A stretch of DNA of 5,427 nucleotides from Psychromonas sp. (GCA_023145575.1 JAGLDN010000313.1:1-5427); one strand, 5' to 3'; positions 1 through 5,427 are shown, numbered from the stretch's first letter. Numbers and translations: made by a program. The notes: generated by a model not told the origin, from the letters alone.

Positions 1-63
1 ACCTCGACAAGCTCAACGACCTCGAAAACGTCGACAAATTTCGCGACCTCGACCAACTTCCCC
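1..63 (+). repeat. Degenerate 9-bp tandem repeat coding Pro/Arg-rich tripeptides
   Basis: Cut into nines from base 1, the sequence gives seven related units: ACCTCGACA, AGCTCAACG, ACCTCGAAA, ACGTCGACA, AATTTCGCG, ACCTCGACC, AACTTCCCC. In the frame of the barrel gene these read as tripeptides PRQ, AQR, PRK, RRQ, ISR, PRP, TSP. Six of the seven Arg codons are CGA. The array probably continues left of the window. It lies just upstream of the barrel domain, so it likely codes a flexible basic linker; because units are multiples of three, copy-number change would keep the frame. Confidence 0.6.
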
Positions 64-640
64 TAAGAAAGAAAAAAGCCCACATTCGTTTTATCTTGGT
101 GGCTCAATTGGTACAGGGCAATACAGTCAAAAGCGAGATGACAGCTTTGTTGAAAGTAATCCACCCCTTGGAGAATCTTTTAAGAGCTCCTCAGATCTGA
201 CATATGAAATATTTGGTGGCTATCAATTTAATCGCGTGATAGGAATTGAAATAGCTTATATTAAGTTTGGCAAGTTAACGTCTGAGGATCCACTACGCAA
301 GATCACTCAAGAGATGTCACCACAAACTTCATCAGGACTCGCAAATATAGGCTACTCCTTTAAAAATGGCATACGACCATATGCGCTTATTGGCATGGGC
401 CTTGTTCAATTAAACCAGAATAATCCTATCTATATACCTAGCGCAAAGGCAGTAGGTGCTGGTTTAGGCATTGAATTCGCACCAGAAAAATTAGCAGGCT
501 TCGGAGTCAAAGCGTCTTGGACTGGCTACTGGTTTTCCGTTGACTATACAGCATATTCGAATAAGTCTGAGTTCTATAACGTATATTCAGATCGTATTTT
601 ATTAGGGCAGTTTAATCTTGGGCTGAGTTATAAAATATAA
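2..640 (+). CDS. Outer-membrane beta-barrel protein, OmpA-barrel-like (5' end outside window)
   Basis: The frame is open from the left edge (frame 2) to TAA at 638-640, giving 212 visible residues, so the N-terminus and any signal peptide are missing. Visible residues 1 to about 28 are Pro/Arg/Lys-rich and coded by a degenerate 9-bp repeat. From about residue 31 (FYLGGSIGTG) alternating hydrophobic/polar strands begin: YEIFGGYQF, GIEIAYIKFG, SGLANIGYSF, RPYALIGMGLV, AVGAGLGIEFA, GFGVKASWTGYWF and a final LGQFNLGLSYKI. This pattern of Gly/aromatic-rich strands with a terminal strand at the extreme C-terminus is typical of small 8-stranded outer-membrane barrels (OmpA N-terminal/OMP_b-brl type). 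The terminal residue is Ile rather than the usual Phe. A GTG at 236 lies inside a strand and is not a plausible start. The specific function is unknown; a surface, adhesin or structural role is inferred only from the fold. The family call is fairly secure, the exact family is not. Confidence 0.75.
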   Translation, partial: PRQAQRPRKRRQISRPRPTSPKKEKSPHSFYLGGSIGTGQYSQKRDDSFVESNPPLGESFKSSSDLTYEIFGGYQFNRVIGIEIAYIKFGKLTSEDPLRKITQEMSPQTSSGLANIGYSFKNGIRPYALIGMGLVQLNQNNPIYIPSAKAVGAGLGIEFAPEKLAGFGVKASWTGYWFSVDYTAYSNKSEFYNVYSDRILLGQFNLGLSYKI

Positions 641-702
641 CTTTATTTTTTCTATTCAGACGTTAGTTCGCAAGGGGAAATCAGAAAAGGTCTTGAGATA
701 TC

Positions 703-730
703 ACTGGTTTTTAATTTAATCAGTTTTTTT
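703..730 (+). terminator. Weak rho-independent terminator after the barrel gene
   Basis: ACTGGTT (703-709) pairs with AATCAGT (718-724) as a 7-bp stem with one G-U pair and an 8-nt AT loop. A run of T follows to 730. It lies about 60 nt past the barrel protein's stop codon and in the right orientation. The stem is AT-rich and only moderately stable, so this is a candidate. Confidence 0.4.
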
Positions 731-814
731 ATAGACCGTACACCATCATTTTAGAAGGATACTTTTTAGTTGCTAAAATTAAATAAGGACGGAAAGTTAT
801 TAAAATTCTTTTAT

Positions 815-937
815 TTATGAATTCGGCCAACAAAAATAAAATGATGAATCAAGAATGAGGGCGAGGCTCCCACCATTTTGTATTGACATTTGAGCCATCA
901 GTTTAATCAACTCCTGCGTCATTTTTGTTCTATTCAT
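815..937 (-). CDS. Doubtful 40-residue ORF, unrecognised
   Basis: An ATG at 937 opens a 40-codon frame ending in TAA at 815-817; the product starts MNRTKMTQELIKLMAQMS and ends FYFCWPNS. The first 18 residues look like an amphipathic, charged helix, as at the start of many DNA-binding or transposase proteins, while the rest looks less protein-like. There is no clear ribosome binding site before the ATG and no other part of a larger gene nearby. It could be a remnant of a decayed gene (a start plus out-of-frame tail), a small protein, or chance. No function is proposed. Confidence 0.15.
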   Translation of the reverse strand: MNRTKMTQELIKLMAQMSIQNGGSLALILDSSFYFCWPNS

Positions 938-1024
938 GATTTCGCCTTAGCGGGCAAGGCAATCTGTACCAATCAACAAAGTTAAAAAATTTCGACTTAT
1001 ACGATTGTTCGAACTCTTCACGCT

Positions 1025-2605
1025 TTATTTTTCAGCATCTTTAAAATATTGCCTTAAAAATTCATCAAAGGTTTGCGTATCATTGTCTTCAATTTGTTGT
1101 TGCTTTTCAATTGATGTTTTACATGCATTTTCAAAATGTGCTTGCGAATAAATACTGTAAGGTAAATCAATTAACTGCTGTTTGTACTTTTTTGATAAGT
1201 CCAATGCTGTTAGCCCGCGATCGAGATTTTTATCTTTAATATCTGCAAGTATACGCGCAGAAAAAGTTAAGTTCGCATTTACGAATTGCGGTGCGATGTA
1301 ATTGATGACACATTCGTAATCATCTGTTTTATTAATTTTATCCAAAATAACAGCGAGCTCCTTCAGCTCATTGATCATCCATTCCCCCCACCGTGCAACG
1401 GACTTATTTTGCCCATCAATCTCTAATGTTAATTGAGGGTTTCGTCCATCCGTCACAATGTCATTAAAGTTGGATTTAAAATGTAATCCCTCAGCATCAG
1501 AAAAAGGTGCTGATCCTTTAATAGTGCACCAAATTAAAAATAAATCGATAAAATTAACCTGCAGTTTTGTTAAGCCAACATTAGAAAATGGATTAACATC
1601 AAACGACCTAATTTCAATATATTCAATGCCACGATCATTAAGTGCCTGTAAGGGAGTTTCACCTTTATTCTGTACCCGCTTAGGGCGAATAGATGAATAT
1701 AATTCGTTTTCAATTTGCAAAATATTGTCATTTAATTGATTATATTTTCCATTTACTTTTATACCAACAGATTGAAACTCCACTGTTTTTTTATGCAATG
1801 CCCTGCGCACACTACTACGATATTCATCGAGAGTATTATAGTTAACATTTAACCCCGCTTGCGATAAACTAGTATAGCCAAGATCACTCATGCGTAACGA
1901 GGTTGCATAAGGCAAATAAAAGGTACCATTACCGATTTTATTAAAATTAAGCTTGGTTTCTTTGCCCTTTTGTAAAAAAGATTCGCAAACAGTAGGTGAT
2001 GCACCAAATAGATAAGGAATAACCCACCCATAACGTAAAAAGTTACGCGTTAGTCCTAGATAACCAGCTGATTGTAACGATTTTCCTGTTAAATCTGATT
2101 GCTGCATAGCTTTCCAAACAGGCCAAAAATGTTGAGGAAATGAAAAATTATAATGCACCCCTGCTATAATTTGCATCATACTACCATAACGATTTCTTAA
2201 ACCTTGTCGATAAATTGTTTTCATCTTTCCAATATTTGATATACCAAATTTTGCAATCTCAATATCATCCTCATTGGAGACAAAACATGGCATTGACATA
2301 GGCCAAAGCATTTCATTATTTTCAAGTTTTGAAGCAACATAATGATGAATATCATTTAGGTAATCAAATAGTTGATCAACACTCTTTGCAACAGGCGTTA
2401 TAAATTCGAGCAAACTCTCTGCATAATCAGTTGTTATCAAAGTATGCGTCAACGCACTACCAAAGGCATAAGGATGAGATCTTTGAGACAATCCACCCTC
2501 TGATTTGATCCTCAAGGCTTCACGCTCGACACCTCGGCTAAAACCCACAAGTGATTGAGGCTGTTTTGCGATCATGGCTAATCGTTGTTGATAACTATAC
2601 GACAA
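1025..2605 (-). CDS. gshA: Glutamate-cysteine ligase (gamma-glutamylcysteine synthetase), gamma-proteobacterial type
   Basis: The product catalyses ATP-dependent joining of L-glutamate to L-cysteine through the gamma-carboxyl, the first and usually rate-limiting step of cytosolic glutathione synthesis. The 526 residues match the E. coli GshA length (518) and pattern throughout: RGVEREALR at 24-32, ITTDYAESLLEFITP at 57-71, WPMSMPC at 101-107, GVHYNFSFP at 149-157, GWVIPYLFGASP at 193-204, LQIENELYSSIRPKR at 296-310, GIEYIEIRSFDVNPF at 326-340, and NLTFSARIL at 445-453. Glu27, Glu29, Asp60, Glu67 and Glu328 fall at the metal/substrate-binding positions I recall for the E. coli enzyme. The start is TTG, preceded by AAGGGG six nt upstream. 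The E. coli gene is also known to start with TTG, which supports this choice. It lies 77 nt downstream of galE with no obvious terminator between, so co-transcription is likely. Nothing looks broken. Confidence 0.96.
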   Translation of the reverse strand: MSYSYQQRLAMIAKQPQSLVGFSRGVEREALRIKSEGGLSQRSHPYAFGSALTHTLITTDYAESLLEFITPVAKSVDQLFDYLNDIHHYVASKLENNEMLWPMSMPCFVSNEDDIEIAKFGISNIGKMKTIYRQGLRNRYGSMMQIIAGVHYNFSFPQHFWPVWKAMQQSDLTGKSLQSAGYLGLTRNFLRYGWVIPYLFGASPTVCESFLQKGKETKLNFNKIGNGTFYLPYATSLRMSDLGYTSLSQAGLNVNYNTLDEYRSSVRRALHKKTVEFQSVGIKVNGKYNQLNDNILQIENELYSSIRPKRVQNKGETPLQALNDRGIEYIEIRSFDVNPFSNVGLTKLQVNFIDLFLIWCTIKGSAPFSDAEGLHFKSNFNDIVTDGRNPQLTLEIDGQNKSVARWGEWMINELKELAVILDKINKTDDYECVINYIAPQFVNANLTFSARILADIKDKNLDRGLTALDLSKKYKQQLIDLPYSIYSQAHFENACKTSIEKQQQIEDNDTQTFDEFLRQYFKDAEK

Positions 2606-2637
2606 AATATGCCCCTTTTTTAGTCCTTGTAACCATA
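2597..2637 (-). other. Short ORF overlapping the gshA start
   Basis: An ATG at 2637-2635 begins a 13-codon frame reading MVTRTKKGAYFVV. Its TAG stop lies inside the first codons of gshA, just past the TTG start, in a different frame. Such an overlap could couple translation of a leader peptide to the poorly initiated TTG of gshA. No strong ribosome binding site is seen before the ATG, so this may be chance. Confidence 0.15.
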
Positions 2638-2682
2638 TTAAATTGCTCTTTTAAGTGATAATACCCGTTAGCATCAAAAAAT

Positions 2683-3717
2683 TTAATAAAGCGCATGCGC
2701 ATATTCTGTATAACCTTGAGGGTTAGCTGACAGCCAACGCCATGTATCTTCCATCATGCGCCTAAGTCCTAACTCAGCTTTCCAACCAAGTTCATTAAAC
2801 GCCTTTTGCGGATCTGCATAAAATGCTGCAATATCTCCTTCTCGACGCGCCGAGAAAGTATAAGGGATAGTGCGAGAGCTTGCCTTTTCAAATGCCTTGA
2901 TCATTTCAAGTACGCTATAGCCAATACCTGTCCCAAGGTTATAGATATGCACACCTCCAGTTTGAGCAATTTTATTTAACGCTTTTAAATGCCCTAACGC
3001 CAAATCAACCACATGAATATAATCTCTCACGCCAGTCCCATCTTTGGTGTCGTAATCATCTCCGAAAACCGTGAGCGATTTTAATTTACCAACGCTTACT
3101 TGGCTAATGTAAGGTAAAAGGTTATTTGGTATACCGCTGGGATCCTCACCAATGAGTCCTGAAATATGTGCACCAACCGGATTAAAGTACCTTAAGATTA
3201 CAAAAGACCAACAAGGGTTAGATTTTGCAAGATCTTGCAGTATTCTTTCTACCATTAATTTAGAACTGCCATAAGGGTTTGTTGTCGCACCGACAGGGAA
3301 ATTTTCAGTAATCGGCAGTGAAGCTGGCTCGCCGTAAACAGCCGCTGATGAACTAAATACAAGACGATAAACATTTGCCTGCTTCATCGCATCAAGTAAT
3401 GTTAACGTACCTTGCACATTGTTTTGATAATAAGAAAGGGGTTTTACAACAGACTCTCCCACCGCCTTGAAACCAGCGAAGTGGATCACACAATCAATAT
3501 TATGTTTTTTAAAAATATCGTCTAAAAATCCTTTATCAAGAATATCTCCTTGATAAAATTGACACTTTTTACCTGTATACCGCTCGACCCTTACTAATGA
3601 TTCTTTAGATGAATTACAAAGATTATCTACAACAATAACGTCTTCATCTGCATTTAAAAGCTCTAAAACAGTATGTGAGCCAATATACCCTGCCCCACCA
3701 GTGACTAGAATAGTCAT
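2683..3717 (-). CDS. galE: UDP-glucose 4-epimerase
   Basis: The product interconverts UDP-galactose and UDP-glucose with tightly bound NAD+, linking galactose use (Leloir pathway) to supply of UDP-galactose for surface polysaccharide. The 344 residues are close to E. coli GalE (338) and it is an extended short-chain dehydrogenase/reductase. The NAD-binding TGGAGYIG is at 6-13, with D31 N32 after beta-2. The catalytic triad is Ser124, Tyr149 and Lys153 (YGSSK at 149-153). RYFNPVGAH follows at about 176-184, and the UDP-sugar-binding C-terminal part includes RREGDIAAFYAD and the closing ELGWKAELGL. ATG at 3717 is preceded by GAGGG at 3730-3726, a good ribosome binding site. It is divergent from the channel gene and is followed by gshA. 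The C-terminus (ends YAHALY) is complete. No other galactose genes are visible, so a role in envelope sugar supply is as likely as catabolism. Confidence 0.97.
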   Translation of the reverse strand: MTILVTGGAGYIGSHTVLELLNADEDVIVVDNLCNSSKESLVRVERYTGKKCQFYQGDILDKGFLDDIFKKHNIDCVIHFAGFKAVGESVVKPLSYYQNNVQGTLTLLDAMKQANVYRLVFSSSAAVYGEPASLPITENFPVGATTNPYGSSKLMVERILQDLAKSNPCWSFVILRYFNPVGAHISGLIGEDPSGIPNNLLPYISQVSVGKLKSLTVFGDDYDTKDGTGVRDYIHVVDLALGHLKALNKIAQTGGVHIYNLGTGIGYSVLEMIKAFEKASSRTIPYTFSARREGDIAAFYADPQKAFNELGWKAELGLRRMMEDTWRWLSANPQGYTEYAHALY

Positions 3718-3840
3718 AATAACATCCCTCTTTAAATTATATTTTGCTAGTATACCTAAATTTTAAGAGAAATTTTAAAAAAATAAAAATAAAGTGGGTA
3801 TACTTTCACTGATAATATCTATTTAAATAAGCACTTAATT
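3718..3840. promoter_or_regulatory. Divergent promoter region between galE and the channel gene
   Basis: This 123-bp, very AT-rich spacer must hold the promoters for both directions. The 8-mer GGTATACT occurs once on each strand: minus strand at 3756-3749 and plus strand at 3797-3804, forming a perfect inverted repeat 40 bp apart. Each contains TATACT, a 5/6 match to the -10 hexamer. The positions would give leaders of about 25 nt (galE) and 30 nt (channel). No good -35 is seen for either. A perfect TATAAT on the minus strand at 3741-3736 is too close to galE, because transcription would begin within its GAGGG ribosome binding site. GATAAT at 3811-3816 is an alternative -10 for the channel gene. 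The assignment is inference. Confidence 0.4.
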
Positions 3841-4530
3841 ATGCAAAAAATTAAGATAAGATCACAAGCTACCAGCAAAGATAATTTTTCTTTCCTTCTT
3901 GCTAGCCTGGTATTTTTATTCTTTGGTACTTCAATAATTGATCAATTTTTCAAAAATAATCCGTTAGGTCAATCTCTCGTGCTCATCATAACCGTACTAT
4001 CTATGTCGATTGGCGTTTGGAGTATTAAGTCATCACGATCCGCATTTAAGACAGGTATTGGTTTAATTTTAGTGGGTGCCATTGTCGGCTTTCTACTTTA
4101 TATCCTAGAGATGGCCGATCTTGAATATATACATTTGTTTTTCATGCTCATTTTCTTTTTTATAACTTTAAAACTTGCCACTGAACAGGCTCTTTTTTCT
4201 GGAAAAATAACTGCAAACAACCTAATTGGATCTATTTGCATCTATTTAATACTGGGCTTGATATGGGTAATGCTTTATCTTTTGTTAATGGAGTTTTTAC
4301 CGCAATCATTTTCCGGTTTTAGCGGTCAGACATGGCAAGATAATTTTTCTGACACAATTTATTTTAGCTTTGTCACATTAACAACGCTTGGCTATGGTGA
4401 TATACGACCGTTAACACCACTCGCTCGATTTCTAGTCTATAGCGAAGTGGTTATTGGTGTTTTTTATATGGCAATTGTTGTCTCTAGCTTGGTTGGTGCT
4501 AATATTTCAAAAATAAAGGCTGAAAAGTAA
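3841..4530 (+). CDS. Potassium-channel-like inner-membrane protein (Ion_trans_2 pore)
   Basis: This is a 229-residue membrane protein with six hydrophobic helices at about 17-36, 45-61, 72-89, 96-114, 128-150 and 196-218. Between the last two is a pore loop with TLTTLGYGD (179-187), a close match to the K+ selectivity filter TVGYGD, preceded by FSDTIYFSFVTL as in other Ion_trans_2 (PF07885) channels. It has a single pore domain, so it would work as a tetramer. No helix carries the regularly spaced Arg/Lys of a voltage sensor, and there is no cytosolic RCK/TrkA-N or cyclic-nucleotide domain; the C-terminus stops 11 residues past the last helix. The gating signal is therefore unknown. The ATG at 3841 has no strong ribosome binding site, though the lysine-rich N-terminus suits a cytoplasmic start. 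The AdoMet decarboxylase gene begins 2 nt after this stop, so the two are almost certainly translated from one message. K+ selectivity is inferred from the filter. Confidence 0.88.
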   Translation: MQKIKIRSQATSKDNFSFLLASLVFLFFGTSIIDQFFKNNPLGQSLVLIITVLSMSIGVWSIKSSRSAFKTGIGLILVGAIVGFLLYILEMADLEYIHLFFMLIFFFITLKLATEQALFSGKITANNLIGSICIYLILGLIWVMLYLLLMEFLPQSFSGFSGQTWQDNFSDTIYFSFVTLTTLGYGDIRPLTPLARFLVYSEVVIGVFYMAIVVSSLVGANISKIKAEK

Positions 4531-4532
4531 GC

Positions 4533-5303
4533 ATGTTTTATGAAGGGGCTGAGAAACGGCTTGAGATAACAACTAAATCGTCACTTTTTAATTTATCAGA
4601 TCTATTTTGGAAACAAATGGTTGATCAGGCTGGCGCAACTATTTTATCGACAATGAAAACTGAGAATATTCATGCTTATCTGCTTTCTGAATCAAGCCTT
4701 TTTATTTGGAAAAATAAGTTACTATTAATTACTTGCGGAGAAACACACCTACTTAATTCCGCGCTCTATTTTTTGAAACACGTTAACAAAAACAATGTGA
4801 TATCACTTGTATTTCAGAGGCATCAAACAATTCGACCAGATAAACAAATCAGCAATTTTATTGATGATTGTGCCATTTTAAATCAGCACCTATCGGGTGT
4901 AATCAAAGTGCTACAAAAAGGTTATTCTGGAGATTTATATCAACATGGAGAGGTGCCGTTATTAAACGCGACACAGCAAATATTCATGCTACATCAACTC
5001 AAAAGTGATTTTAGCAAGCAATTACAAAAAGGCGGTTTGACCGCTCAATGGATCAATCATCAACTCGCACTGAAGCATTTTTTTCCAAAGTTTAAAATTG
5101 ACGGATTCAGTTTCGAGCCCCAAGGTTATTCTGTAAACGCTATCGCAGATGATCGCTACTTCACCTTGCATATAACACCTCAAAAGCTCAGTACGTATTT
5201 AAGTTTTGAATCAAATTTAAAAAGTGCATTGTTAAGTAACTTTTTTATCTTTTTAGATAAGTTATTTAAACCGCAAAAAAACTTTCTATTTCTATTTTCT
5301 TAA
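4533..5303 (+). CDS. S-adenosylmethionine decarboxylase proenzyme, eukaryote-type (class 2)
   Basis: The product should remove CO2 from AdoMet to give the aminopropyl donor for spermidine or related polyamines, using a pyruvoyl group made by self-cleavage. It resembles human/plant/yeast AdoMetDC, not the short E. coli SpeD. FYEGAEKRLE at 2-11 matches FEGTEKLLE, with Glu4 and Glu7 aligning with human Glu8 and Glu11. LSESSLF at 51-57 is the processing site: cleavage between Glu53 and Ser54 turns Ser54 into pyruvoyl. LLITCGETHLL has Cys68 (human Cys82). FEPQGYS holds Ser200 (human Ser229) with Phe194 (human Phe223). HITP has His213 (human His243), followed by YLSFESN. At 256 residues it is shorter than human (334), trimmed mainly in the middle and at the C-terminus. 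Residue 217 is Gln where human has Glu247. ATG at 4533 is 2 nt after the channel stop and puts the conserved N-terminal motif at residue 2. The family call is strong; activity on AdoMet rather than another amino acid is inferred. Confidence 0.9.
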   Translation: MFYEGAEKRLEITTKSSLFNLSDLFWKQMVDQAGATILSTMKTENIHAYLLSESSLFIWKNKLLLITCGETHLLNSALYFLKHVNKNNVISLVFQRHQTIRPDKQISNFIDDCAILNQHLSGVIKVLQKGYSGDLYQHGEVPLLNATQQIFMLHQLKSDFSKQLQKGGLTAQWINHQLALKHFFPKFKIDGFSFEPQGYSVNAIADDRYFTLHITPQKLSTYLSFESNLKSALLSNFFIFLDKLFKPQKNFLFLFS

Positions 5304-5427
5304 TACAATTACATTTTATACCCATGTTACGTCGAAATGCAACGTCAGCAAGAAAAATTGGGCCAAGTACTCGACATGAAATTGCACTCTCGACGATTAG
5401 CTGCGCTAATCACCAAAGGTCGAATTA
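5304..5427 (+). other. 3' edge: open reading frame running off the window, unrecognised
   Basis: After the AdoMetDC stop the same frame stays open to the window end. An ATG at 5337 would start MQRQQEKLGQVLDMKLHSRR and continue with a further ten residues; a second ATG at 5376 is in the same frame. The Gln/Lys/Leu/Arg pattern suggests an amphipathic helix. No ribosome binding site is evident before either ATG. An ATG at 5324 in another frame is also open to the edge. Base composition is less AT-rich than upstream. I do not recognise the product. It could be the next gene of the channel/AdoMetDC unit or unrelated sequence. No clear terminator follows AdoMetDC here. Confidence 0.25.
5395..5411. 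repeat. Perfect inverted repeat GATTAGC/GCTAATC
   Basis: GATTAGC (5395-5401) and GCTAATC (5405-5411) form a perfect 7-bp inverted repeat around TGC. There is no T-run after it on the plus strand, so it is not a standard terminator. If the open frame across it is a real gene, the repeat may be incidental. Confidence 0.3.

Larger units (their letters stand above)
641..1024. other. 384-bp spacer between convergent genes
   Basis: The barrel gene (plus) and gshA (minus) converge on this stretch. It holds the weak terminator at 703-730, a small AT-rich hairpin TTTTAG/CTAAAA at 764-778 without a T-run, and a GCCTT/AAGGC hairpin around 943-959. It also has the palindrome GTTCGAAC at 1007-1014 and a doubtful short ORF on the minus strand (815-937). 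I see no tRNA, no insertion-sequence ends and no CRISPR repeats. Part of it could be decayed coding sequence, but nothing is recognisable. Confidence 0.5.

Noticed and set aside
236..640. GTG at 236 as the start of a 134-residue protein
   Set aside because: The frame is open upstream to the window edge and barrel strands begin well before 236, so this GTG is internal.
883..911. TTGACA perfect -35 on the plus strand
   Set aside because: No -10 at 16-18 bp spacing (ATCAAC there; TTTAAT is only 13 bp away), and no plus-strand gene follows.
943..959. GCCTT/AAGGC hairpin
   Set aside because: Only 5 bp, with no T-run on either strand and no associated gene; likely chance.
983..1013. Possible gshA terminator: TTCGA/TCGAA hairpin then a T-run on the minus strand
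   Set aside because: The stem is only 5 bp with a 13-nt loop, too weak to call despite its good position just after the stop.
1458..1739. Plus-strand 93-codon open frame
   Set aside because: It lies wholly inside gshA on the opposite strand, has no homology-like pattern, and is a shadow of a well-supported gene.
3736..3741. Perfect TATAAT on the minus strand as the galE -10
   Set aside because: It would start transcription inside the GAGGG ribosome binding site of galE, so the upstream GGTATACT is a better candidate.
5304..5427. Start of a spermidine synthase (speE) after AdoMetDC
   Set aside because: Expected from pathway logic, but none of the visible frames resembles the N-terminus of an aminopropyltransferase.
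1..5427. CRISPR arrays, tRNA genes, insertion-sequence ends
   Set aside because: I looked for regularly spaced repeats, tRNA-like cloverleaf sequence and terminal inverted repeats with target duplications, and found none.

Overview
The window looks like chromosomal DNA from an AT-rich gammaproteobacterium. The gamma-type (E. coli-like) glutamate-cysteine ligase with its TTG start and the E. coli-sized GalE support this. Genus cannot be fixed from sequence alone; an AT-rich enteric-like lineage such as Orbaceae is possible, but that is a guess.

Layout. (1) Positions 2-640, plus strand: the 3' part of a gene for an outer-membrane beta-barrel protein. Its upstream part, at the window edge, is a degenerate 9-bp tandem repeat coding Pro/Arg-rich tripeptides. 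A weak intrinsic terminator follows. (2) Positions 641-1024: a mostly empty spacer with one doubtful 40-codon ORF. (3) Positions 3717-1025, minus strand: galE then gshA, probably co-transcribed, giving UDP-galactose/UDP-glucose interconversion and the first step of glutathione synthesis. (4) Positions 3718-3840: a divergent promoter region with a mirrored GGTATACT motif facing both ways. (5) Positions 3841-5303, plus strand: a two-gene unit made of a six-helix potassium-channel-like protein and, 2 nt after its stop, a eukaryote-type (class 2) S-adenosylmethionine decarboxylase. (6) Positions 5304-5427: an unresolved tail with an open frame running off the edge.

The most interesting part is the channel/decarboxylase pair. 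A pyruvoyl-dependent enzyme that makes the aminopropyl donor for spermidine is tightly coupled to a K+ channel, and polyamines are classic blockers of K+ channels. The decarboxylase keeps the self-cleavage site and catalytic Cys, Ser and His. It appears to carry acid-to-amide changes at positions that bind substrate ribose and the putrescine activator in the human enzyme. From memory, channel and AdoMetDC genes recur in bacterial clusters with PspA/YjfJ, DUF350 and aminopropyltransferase genes, so this may be the edge of such an envelope-associated polyamine module.
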